DNA of 39,577 nt from Lentisphaerae bacterium GWF2_49_21 (GTDB taxonomy: Bacteria > Verrucomicrobiota > Lentisphaeria > Victivallales > GWF2-50-93), in contig MHBH01000021.1 of assembly GCA_001804805.1 (NCBI GenBank), forward strand, positions 1 to 39,577, written 5' to 3'. Shown here piece after piece: positions 9,980 to 17,182 of the stretch. Numbering within the stretch: the stretch's first letter is position 1; each line of letters opens with the position of its first letter. The position numbers and the translations under genes are program-made. Under the pieces are notes generated by a model. The model had not been told where the DNA came from and ran no database searches. It saw only the letters and a list, made by a program, of their open reading frames with translations.

Positions 9980-10507
9980 TCATCCTTTCTTCTCGGCGGT
10001 GAAACGGCAGACCCTGTCGCCCGAACACCAGCAGTCCACTTCCTTCACTTCAAACTCAGCTCCGGTAAATGATGAGAGCAGTCCGCTCAAGAATCCTTCG
10101 TCATAGGTGCATATCTCCTCGCCGGAGACAGGCAGTCCCGAACAGTCAAGATCCTCGGCCACGACTATTGTGAATTTCATATTTTCAAGATCAGCCTTTT
10201 CAATCCTCATTATGCCAATCTTCAGTTTTTCCAGCAAATCCTTGAGTTCCAGGACAAACTTATTGAAATCTGTCTTTTCGGTTATGAGATTCTTAAAAAA
10301 TTCCTTCCCCGCGCATTCCCCGGCCTTGAAATAGATTTCGTCCGCTTCCTTCACGCCATATTTCTGGATGAGGACATCCCTGAGGGTGAACTGCATCAGC
10401 CTGTAGACGGCAACATCCATCGTGGCGCCGAGATTCGGCCTTCCAGCCTGGATATCCCCGAGCATTCTCCATTCGAATTTTGATTCGGTCCGTTCTTCCT
10501 TGAACAT
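9980..10507 (-). CDS. V4R-domain (4-vinyl reductase-like) small-molecule-binding protein
   Basis: The 175-residue protein consists of one V4R domain, a sensor-like fold related to haem-NO-binding domains that is used in signalling proteins. Visible features are the helical N-terminal part (LMQFTLRDVLIQKYGVKEADEIYFKAGECAG), the EDLDCSGLP stretch and the closing motif VDCWCSGDRVCRF, which matches the family's Cys-x-Cys-x-Gly-Asp-x-x-Cys pattern. The cysteines may bind metal. AGGAGG lies before ATG 10507. It sits between two adenylate cyclases on the same strand, so it may modulate one of them. No direct evidence for a ligand. Confidence 0.82.
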   Translation of the reverse strand: MFKEERTESKFEWRMLGDIQAGRPNLGATMDVAVYRLMQFTLRDVLIQKYGVKEADEIYFKAGECAGKEFFKNLITEKTDFNKFVLELKDLLEKLKIGIMRIEKADLENMKFTIVVAEDLDCSGLPVSGEEICTYDEGFLSGLLSSFTGAEFEVKEVDCWCSGDRVCRFTAEKKG

Positions 10508-10534
10508 GGTATTTCCTCCTAAATTAAAGTTGAC

Positions 10535-10608
10535 AGGATAACTGGATTGGCAGGATAAATTGAATTCAATAAAATCATGAAAATCCTGTAATCCTGTCTA
10601 TAATTAGA
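10535..10608. repeat. AGGAT-rich short repeat
   Basis: The gap between the V4R gene and the second cyclase is built from repeated CAGGATAA / ATCCTG units in both orientations (for example GACAGGATAACTGGATTGGC and ATCCTGTAATCCTGTC), giving an imperfect inverted repeat. Similar text recurs in many environmental genomes. Confidence 0.5.
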
Positions 10609-10616
10609 TATTCTTG

Positions 10617-12719
10617 TTACTTTGAATCCAGCCGGGTGATTCCGTTCCAGGACTCGTCCGGCTCGCTGGCGATATACTTGTCACATCTTGCCGTGTAGAA
10701 AACAGAAACCTTGTCCTCCGGGAAATCGCGGAGTATGGACTGGAACATGTCCCTGGCGGCCCTCCATTCCCTTTTCATATATAGATTGTAGGCCTCCTGG
10801 AAACTGTCCGAGAGCCCTTTTAATTTCCCGGATTCCGGCGAATTGTTCTCCGCAAGAAGCTCGTATATCACAACGCTCTGGCTGTACCCTTTGACGGCTA
10901 TCTGGTCCAGGATCCTGCATATGAAATGGTTCTGGACATACCTGTGGGTCGACTTGCTGATTATGACGCTTGTGCCGTAGATCCTGTTTACGCCCTCGAG
11001 CCTGCTCGCCAGATTCACGCCTTCACCCAGGGCGGTATAGTTCATGCGCTGCGTCGACCCCATGTTACCGACCACATTATATCCTGTGTGAAGGCCTATC
11101 CTGGTATGGAACGGTTTCTTGCCCGCCTTTTCCCATTCCCTGTTGAGGGCTTCAATCTCCTTCTGGCATCTCAAGGCCGCCCGGCAGGCCATTATCGCAT
11201 GTTCCTCATTGGCTAGCGGCGCACCCCAGAAAGACATGACCGCATCTCCGATGAACTTGTCGACAGTGCCCTTTTCGTCCTCGATGATCCTTGTCACCAC
11301 ATCAAAATATTCCGAGAGCTGGAGCATCAGATCCTTGGGCGATATGCTTTCCGAAATCGGAGTGAAGTCGACGATGTCCGTGAAGAAAAGCGTCAGTTCG
11401 CGCTCCTTGCCTCCGACAGTCACGCTTTCACCGGATTCGATGAGCTGTTTTACAAGCGTTGAGGGAACGTAGATCTTGAAGGCCTTCAGGCTGTTCTTCA
11501 TGGCTTTTACAGCATCATCCATCGTCTGGATCTCGTGGATGTGGGATTTTATCTCCAAATGCGAGTCCAAGTTGAAATTCTTCACTTCGAGCACCTCTGC
11601 GGCAAGGCGCTCGATTGGCCTCGATATCTGTCTCGCCATGAGGATGCCCGCAAGGACTGAGATGATGAGTATGAAGAGGGAAAGGAGAAGCGTCTTGCGG
11701 AACGTGCTTTTCATAGGCCCTAAAAAATCATCTTCCGGAGCGATGATCGAGAACATCCATTTCTTCCCGAATTCAGGGGGGAATTTGGCGAAGCAGGCGA
11801 GATATCTATTTCCGGACGCCTCATATGAGAACATCTTCTCCCCTTTGTCCTCATAATTCCTCACGGCCTCCGTTATGAACGGGATCTTGAGCTCGCTGGG
11901 CTTCAGGCTGCGGGCTTCTCCGTTTTCAACCCTTACTATGCGCCTGGGATCGGGATAGGCGATCAGCTGTTCCTTCTCGTCCATTATGAAAACCAGCCCG
12001 TTTTTGCTCACGTTTACACTCTGCAGGAATTTCGAAAGCCCTCCAAGGATGATGTCGGCTGCCACGACTCCCCTGAGCGACTTGTCCTTGTTGTAGATTG
12101 GACATGCCACCGTTATCCCCGGTTCCCCGTTCTCGAAGAAGATGTACGGCTCGGTCCAGAAGGTTTTTCCTCCAGCCTTCGCCCCTTTATACCAGGGCCT
12201 TGCCCGGGGATCATACTTGGTGTCCGGATTCTTTTCCTCGCGGAGCATATTGAGATTCCTGTCTAGATAGCGGAAATCAGTGACGGCCTTTCCGTCGATC
12301 TGGCGGATATGCTTTGTATAAATCTCATCTCCGAGCAGTGCCGCCTGGAGGAAGTTCCCCTGCTCGTCCCCGTAATAGAACAAGCCGACCTGCGAATACG
12401 TCAATACGATCTTGAGGAAATATCTGGCCTCCTCTGTGTCCAGTCCCAGCTGCGGTTCGCCTCCATCGAAGAGCTGGGTGGCGATTTCGGCGGCAAGCTG
12501 GGCGGACCGCAGGTAGTTGTCTGTCTTGCTGATCACGGCCTTCGCCTCCTCCTCGAAGTTCCCATCTATCAGTTCCAGGGTGGACTTCCTGTTTTCAAAA
12601 TAGGAGAAGCAGGACAGCAGCAGGACCGTTGCGACGATCAGCGAGGTGAATACGAACACTATGTCGACCTTGAAGGTCCTCTTCTGCAGAAACTCAAAAA
12701 TGGACTTCCTTATACCCAT
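10617..12719 (-). CDS. Membrane adenylate cyclase with dCache sensor, HAMP and C-terminal extension
   Basis: Receptor-type cyclase of 700 residues. TM1 is at about 19-41. A periplasmic dCache domain spans about 42-335 and includes the hallmark YDPRARPWYKGA (169-180). TM2 is at about 342-362, HAMP at 363-415 and a class III cyclase at about 436-620. Metal aspartates are Asp448 (FFTDIVDFT) and Asp492 (DKFIGDAVMSFWGAP). The purine-specifying pair is Lys488 and Thr562 (NYTALGEGVN); Thr in place of Asp is the mark of class IIIb cyclases, of which some respond to bicarbonate. Asn569 and Arg573 are present. The last 60 residues resemble a TPR-like helix pair (SFQEAYNLYMKREWRAARDM). No good ribosome binding site is seen. 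Confidence 0.92.
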   Translation of the reverse strand: MGIRKSIFEFLQKRTFKVDIVFVFTSLIVATVLLLSCFSYFENRKSTLELIDGNFEEEAKAVISKTDNYLRSAQLAAEIATQLFDGGEPQLGLDTEEARYFLKIVLTYSQVGLFYYGDEQGNFLQAALLGDEIYTKHIRQIDGKAVTDFRYLDRNLNMLREEKNPDTKYDPRARPWYKGAKAGGKTFWTEPYIFFENGEPGITVACPIYNKDKSLRGVVAADIILGGLSKFLQSVNVSKNGLVFIMDEKEQLIAYPDPRRIVRVENGEARSLKPSELKIPFITEAVRNYEDKGEKMFSYEASGNRYLACFAKFPPEFGKKWMFSIIAPEDDFLGPMKSTFRKTLLLSLFILIISVLAGILMARQISRPIERLAAEVLEVKNFNLDSHLEIKSHIHEIQTMDDAVKAMKNSLKAFKIYVPSTLVKQLIESGESVTVGGKERELTLFFTDIVDFTPISESISPKDLMLQLSEYFDVVTRIIEDEKGTVDKFIGDAVMSFWGAPLANEEHAIMACRAALRCQKEIEALNREWEKAGKKPFHTRIGLHTGYNVVGNMGSTQRMNYTALGEGVNLASRLEGVNRIYGTSVIISKSTHRYVQNHFICRILDQIAVKGYSQSVVIYELLAENNSPESGKLKGLSDSFQEAYNLYMKREWRAARDMFQSILRDFPEDKVSVFYTARCDKYIASEPDESWNGITRLDSK

Positions 12720-12926
12720 GCCAATGGCCCGAACCTGTCTTTAGAGAAGATTTTATGGATATAGAATAATATCGAAGCATCATGGTTTCAAAGCGTTTGA
12801 GAATAAAAGGATAATCCTAAAATATCATAGGATCCCTCGAATATTATGTTGTTTTGGCATTAAGGACATAATATGTTACCTGGCGAAAAATGCAGGAACA
12901 CCTTGCAACCAGGAGGACAAGTCCGG

Positions 12927-14150
12927 ATGGAAATGGAAAAATATCTTCAGAAGATCGTCCAGATAAGCCTCAGCAGCACGCCCGAGGACATGCTGAAAAC
13001 CTCCCTTGAGATCTGCATCGAGATATCGCAGGGCTCGTCCGGATCGATCCTCGGCGAGGAAGGACCATACCTCCAGTTCCTCTTTTCCGAGGTGCCGGAA
13101 CTGATCGGTGTCAGGGTGCCCTTCGACAGCATCGCAGGATCCGCCATGACGAAGAACCTTGTCATCTACACGCATGCACCTTCGGACAAAAGGCATTTCG
13201 ACGGGATTGACAAGCAGCTGAAAAAGGCGACGAACTATCTGCTGAGCATACCCATACCCTCGATCCACAGCGCCAAATCCTCCGGCGGGGAAACTAAGAA
13301 CGCCGGGACATTGCAGATACTTTTCGACAGGGACGTCTTCCCGGATCTAGGCGTAGAGAAGGGTCCCAGGGAATTCAAACTCGGCGACTTCAAGAAGAGC
13401 GGAATGAACAACGAGAGGATCAGCAACATCTTCATCATCCTGCCCCTTATCGCATTCGGGATCGAGGTCATGAGGCTGAGACAGACCTCATACCAGGTGA
13501 TCCATGAGCTCAAGAACAAGATGATATCCGCCGGCTCCTGGATCGGCTGCCTCAAGGAGGACATCACCGACAAGTCTCCTGATCTTGCCGAAGACGAGGG
13601 CATAAAGGAGGACTTCACGCTTTCCGAAAACGCGATCCGCGAGGGTGCCGAGATGGCGAAATCATATCTCCAGCTCACAAAGCTCTACACTCCCAACTTC
13701 AAAACGGCGGACATCAACGCAGTACTGAAGGAGACGGCGGCGTCCTTGAAGGCGCTCGCTGGCGAGTTTGGAATTGCGAATCTCGCAGTTGAAACGAACC
13801 TGGACAAAGGCATCGGTCCGAAGGAGCTTGACGAGGAGAAGCTCAAGATGGCATTCTTCAACCTCTGCAAGAACGCGGCGGAAGTCCTCCGTGAGCGCGA
13901 GGTCGAAAACCCAAAGATAAGGATCTCCTCATCGCTGAAGGAGGATGGCCGCATGGAAATAACGATCGGTGACAACGGCCCAGGAATGCCGCCAGAGATA
14001 GCCGACAACCTTTTCATCCCGTTCAAGACGAAAAAGGAAGGAGGTACCGGACTCGGCCTGACTATCACGAAGAAGATCATAGACCTGCACGCAGGTAGCA
14101 TATCCTGCCATACGGGATCCGGCGGCACTGAGTTCAGGATGACATTGTAA
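12927..14150 (+). CDS. GAF-like sensor histidine kinase
   Basis: Cytoplasmic two-component kinase. I choose ATG 12927 because AGGAGG (12911-12916) lies 10 bases before it; an in-frame ATG at 12873 would add 18 residues but has no such site. The 407-residue product has a GAF-like N-terminal half (about 5-180). An H-box IHELKNK follows with His193, then the N-box FFNLCKNAAEVL (Asn316), the G1 box DNGPGMP (Asp349) and a GGTGLGL box. It has no membrane segment, so the signal is intracellular. The response regulator gene starts 153 bases downstream on the same strand and is the likely partner. Confidence 0.88.
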   Translation: MEMEKYLQKIVQISLSSTPEDMLKTSLEICIEISQGSSGSILGEEGPYLQFLFSEVPELIGVRVPFDSIAGSAMTKNLVIYTHAPSDKRHFDGIDKQLKKATNYLLSIPIPSIHSAKSSGGETKNAGTLQILFDRDVFPDLGVEKGPREFKLGDFKKSGMNNERISNIFIILPLIAFGIEVMRLRQTSYQVIHELKNKMISAGSWIGCLKEDITDKSPDLAEDEGIKEDFTLSENAIREGAEMAKSYLQLTKLYTPNFKTADINAVLKETAASLKALAGEFGIANLAVETNLDKGIGPKELDEEKLKMAFFNLCKNAAEVLREREVENPKIRISSSLKEDGRMEITIGDNGPGMPPEIADNLFIPFKTKKEGGTGLGLTITKKIIDLHAGSISCHTGSGGTEFRMTL

Positions 14151-14177
14151 GGAGATTATTGCAAGTTTGATGAATTT

Positions 14178-14246
14178 AAGGTAGGGACGGTTCTCCGAAC
14201 CGTCCGTATCTTTAGGCGGCGCTCTCGGAGAGAGGCGCCCTACCTT
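14178..14246. repeat. AAGGTAGGG/CCCTACCTT palindromic element, copy 1
   Basis: A 69-base element bounded by AAGGTAGGG and CCCTACCTT. It contains two hairpins: GACGGTTCTCC/GAACCGTC and GGCGCTCTC/GAGAGGCGCC. It is closely related to copies at 23223-23315 and 34351-34418. It fills the gap between kinase and response regulator, where it might act as a transcript stabiliser or attenuator. Confidence 0.85.
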
Positions 14247-14303
14247 CGCAATTACCTAAATTATGATTAAAGAATTATATAACAATTCAATGGAGGACAG
14301 ATC

Positions 14304-14855
14304 ATGGCACAGGAACGCTTTGATATCGGAGGAGTCGAAGGGACGAACTATTCGGATTTCCTCGAGGTCATCAGGAAGAAGATGGATCCGGAGAGCAATT
14401 ATGTGATTCTTATCGACGACGAGGTCGGGATAAGGAAGAAGGTCGCAAGAGACATAAAGTCCTTCGATCCGAGCATCCAGATCCTCGAGGCGAGCGACGG
14501 GCAGCAGGCTCTCCATGCCCTGGAAAAGGGGCGCAAGAAATACGCCAAGGATCCTCTCTTCATGGTGGTCGACCTGAACATGCCTGTGATGGACGGATGG
14601 ACTTTCATAGACAGGATGAGGAAGGAATACGAGGGAGAAGGAAAACCATATGGCATTCCAATAATTGTCCTTTCATCGACCAGCGGTGAAAAAGGAGTGC
14701 TGTTCATGAAGAAGAGCGTACACGGCGACAAGGCGGGATACCAGCCGCTCGTGGCGATCGCCAAGGAAAACTGCACGGACAGCAAGAAATATTCCGGCAT
14801 AGGCGAGAAGAACCTCATCTCATGGCTCAGGCATTTCGCCAGAGAGAAGGAATAG
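14304..14855 (+). CDS. Single-domain response regulator
   Basis: CheY-like receiver of 183 residues with no DNA-binding or enzymatic output domain. The acidic pair Asp38-Asp39 (VILIDDEVG), phosphoacceptor Asp90 (MVVDLNMPVMDGW), Ser124/Ser125/Thr126 and a candidate conserved Lys154 are visible. Before the last helix there is an unusual insertion (about 133-170). GGAGGACAG precedes ATG 14304. It lies between the kinase and the HD hydrolase genes on one strand; phosphorelay with the kinase and output by protein contact are inferred. Confidence 0.88.
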   Translation: MAQERFDIGGVEGTNYSDFLEVIRKKMDPESNYVILIDDEVGIRKKVARDIKSFDPSIQILEASDGQQALHALEKGRKKYAKDPLFMVVDLNMPVMDGWTFIDRMRKEYEGEGKPYGIPIIVLSSTSGEKGVLFMKKSVHGDKAGYQPLVAIAKENCTDSKKYSGIGEKNLISWLRHFAREKE

Positions 14856-14881
14856 GAAAGGCGTTGTCCTCAAGCAGCCCA

Positions 14882-15457
14882 ATGGATTATTCCAAAGCAA
14901 GACAATACATACTCGACCGCATGGAGAAGGAGCTCCCCCGGGATCTGCTTTACCATAAGCTGGAGCATTCCCTTGACGTTTTGGCGGCTGCGGAAAGGAT
15001 CGCGTCCGCTGAAGACATCTGTGGAAAGGACCTAGAGCTCCTGAAGACTGCGGCCCTGTTCCATGACTCCGGGTTTATCTACCAATACAAATGCAATGAG
15101 AAGGTTGCCTGCGAGATCGCCAGGCAGTCCCTGCCGGAATTCGGATACGCCAGTGGAGATATCGAGAAAATATGCGGCATGATCATGGCGACATCCATCC
15201 CGCAAGGCCCGAAAAACCTGCTTGAGAAGATACTCTGCGACGCAGATCTGGACTATCTCGGCAGGGATGACTTTGAAGGAATTGCGGAGACCCTCCGCAG
15301 GGAGATGAAGCTTCATGGCAGGGAATTCACGGATGAGGAATGGCTGGCCTTCCAGCTTGATTTCCTTGAGATGCATAGTTATTTCACGCAGTCGGCAAAA
15401 AAGATGCGCGATGCGAAGAAACAGGAGAACATCGACAGGCTAAGGAAGAAATGCTAA
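14882..15457 (+). CDS. HD-domain phosphohydrolase
   Basis: A 191-residue metal-dependent phosphohydrolase. It shows YHKLEHSLDV (first His), ALFHDSGF (His61-Asp62, the HD pair) and ILCDADLDYLG (distal Asp). Proteins of this form hydrolyse nucleotides or phosphate esters; the substrate is not evident. I place the start at ATG 14882 because similarity begins there; a frame start at 14822 would overlap the response regulator by 34 bases. Neither start has a strong ribosome binding site, so the two genes may be coupled. The cyclase and kinase neighbourhood makes a nucleotide-signal role possible. Confidence 0.8.
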   Translation: MDYSKARQYILDRMEKELPRDLLYHKLEHSLDVLAAAERIASAEDICGKDLELLKTAALFHDSGFIYQYKCNEKVACEIARQSLPEFGYASGDIEKICGMIMATSIPQGPKNLLEKILCDADLDYLGRDDFEGIAETLRREMKLHGREFTDEEWLAFQLDFLEMHSYFTQSAKKMRDAKKQENIDRLRKKC

Positions 15458-15485
15458 CATCCCTGTTTGGTGCGGAAATCTTCCT

Positions 15486-15591
15486 GTTGGAGTTCACGGC
15501 TTCAGCGTGTCTTCTCTTCTGAATTTGATATAAAGGAAACAGGATGAGATTGAGATGAATTTAAGAGCACGCTAAAGCCGTGAACTCCAAC
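15486..15591. repeat. Inverted pair of GTTGGAGTTCACRGC repeats
   Basis: The 24-base arms 15486-15509 and 15568-15591 are imperfect inverted copies (GTTGGAGTTCACGGC... against ...GCCGTGAACTCCAAC) around 58 bases of AT-rich sequence. The single arm at 8490-8513 belongs to the same family. The size and structure fit a miniature element or a large hairpin between the HD gene and the GH13 gene. Confidence 0.85.
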
Positions 15592-15638
15592 TTAAGAAAT
15601 CCCATCAAAATAGGTAATTGCCTCAGAAAGGTACTTTC

Positions 15639-17126
15639 ATGAAATCCTGGCCGAAATATCCTGTCGTATACGAGATAAACACGTTCGTATGGCTCAATGA
15701 GCTCAGTGGGAAATACAAAACCCAGATGACACTGGGAAATGTCCCGGTCAAGGAATGGGATTACATCGCATCTCTTGGGTTCGATGCCGTCTGGTTCATG
15801 GGCGTCTGGGACAGAAGCCCTGCAGGAATCAAGATAGCTTCGGGGAACAATGGCCTGATGTCAGAATTCCGGAACGTCCTACCAGATTATCAGGACAAGG
15901 ACCTTGTCGGTTCTGCTTACTGCGTCAGGAACTATGTTGTCGACAGGAAGATAGGCGGTCCCGAAGGGCTGGCCCATGCCAGGGACATGCTCGCAAAACG
16001 CGGACTCAGGCTCATACTCGACTTCGTCCCCAACCATGTCGCCCCCGATCATCCCTGGGCCTCGTCCCATCCTGAATATTTCATACGCGGCTCCGAGGAA
16101 AATCTTAGGAATGATCCTTCGTCCTTCGTCAAAATTGGGAACAATGTCATCGCACTGGGCCGCGATCCGTATTTTCCTGCATGGCCGGACGTCCTCCAGC
16201 TTAACGCCTTCAACTTGGATTTAAGAAAGGCTGTCCTGAACACTGTTTCCGAAATTGCGGAGCAATGCGACGGGATCCGCTGCGACATGGCGATGCTCAT
16301 GATGAACAATATATTTGAGCGCACCTGGTCATCACGTGCCGGGGAAAAACCCTTTGAAGACTACTGGTCGGCACTCATCCCCGCCATCAAGAGCAGATAT
16401 CCCGGATTCCTGTTCATCGCCGAGGCTTACTGGGATCTCGAATGGGATCTCCAGCAGCAGGGCTTCGATTTCTGCTATGACAAGAAACTCTATGACCGCA
16501 TGGAACACAACAGCGCCGAGGACGTCAGACAGCATCTTCTCGCCGACATGCCATATCAGGACAGGCTGATACGTTTCATCGAGAACCATGACGAGCCGCG
16601 TGCCGCAAGTTCATTCTCCTGCGAGAAGGCAAGAATGGCCGCCGTGATCTTCTCGACGCTGCCAGGAGCCAGACTTTTTTACGAAGGGCAGTTCGAGGGT
16701 CGTAAAGTACGCGTCCCGGTCTTCCTCGAAAGACGTCCGAAGGAACAGGAAGATCCTGTGCTCCTCAAATTCTACCAGACCCTCCTGTCCGCGATCGACA
16801 AGGATGTGTTCCGCAACGGCTGCTGGCAGACCTGCGAAATCCGCGGATGGACTGACAACGGCAGCTGCCGGAATATTCTTGCCTGGACCTGGCGGAAGGA
16901 CAATGAGCGTTATTTGATCATCGTCAATTTCAGCGGTTCAAACGCCCAGGGCATGGTAAGGCTGCAATGGGACGAGATCTGCGGAAAGAATCTGCGTCTG
17001 ACAGATTTGCTTAATGGCGAAAAGTATGATCGTCCCGGCAGCGATATGATTGACAACGGGCTCTACGTCGATCTCAAGCCGTGGAGCTGCCACTTCCTAA
17101 GGATTGAGACGCAGAAGAGAAACTGA
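15639..17126 (+). CDS. GH13 alpha-amylase family enzyme
   Basis: Cytoplasmic alpha-glucan or oligosaccharide-active enzyme of 495 residues with no signal peptide. All GH13 regions are present: region I LILDFVPNHVAP (Asp128, Asn132, His133), region II DGIRCDMAML (nucleophile Asp216), region III FLFIAEAYWDLEW (acid Glu262) and region IV RFIENHDEPRAA (His317, Asp318). The C-terminal beta domain follows from about residue 385. I choose ATG 15639, which has AAAGG about 9 bases upstream, over an in-frame TTG at 15618. Specificity (amylase, transferase or sugar-phosphate enzyme) cannot be fixed. Confidence 0.9.
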   Translation: MKSWPKYPVVYEINTFVWLNELSGKYKTQMTLGNVPVKEWDYIASLGFDAVWFMGVWDRSPAGIKIASGNNGLMSEFRNVLPDYQDKDLVGSAYCVRNYVVDRKIGGPEGLAHARDMLAKRGLRLILDFVPNHVAPDHPWASSHPEYFIRGSEENLRNDPSSFVKIGNNVIALGRDPYFPAWPDVLQLNAFNLDLRKAVLNTVSEIAEQCDGIRCDMAMLMMNNIFERTWSSRAGEKPFEDYWSALIPAIKSRYPGFLFIAEAYWDLEWDLQQQGFDFCYDKKLYDRMEHNSAEDVRQHLLADMPYQDRLIRFIENHDEPRAASSFSCEKARMAAVIFSTLPGARLFYEGQFEGRKVRVPVFLERRPKEQEDPVLLKFYQTLLSAIDKDVFRNGCWQTCEIRGWTDNGSCRNILAWTWRKDNERYLIIVNFSGSNAQGMVRLQWDEICGKNLRLTDLLNGEKYDRPGSDMIDNGLYVDLKPWSCHFLRIETQKRN

Positions 17127-17141
17127 CCGAGAAACATCCAA

Positions 17142-17163
17142 TCCGCCAAGGCGGAAACTTTTA
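17142..17163 (+). terminator. Hairpin terminator after the GH13 gene
   Basis: TCCGCC-AA-GGCGGA is followed by AACTTTT, 16 bases beyond the GH13 stop. The next gene is convergent. The stem is short and the T-tract modest. Confidence 0.5.
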
Positions 17164-17182
17164 ACATTGACTGTTGCGTTCG

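Noticed and set aside
12873-12926. Upstream start for the sensor kinase at 12873
   Set aside because: AGGAGG is placed for ATG 12927 and no site precedes 12873.
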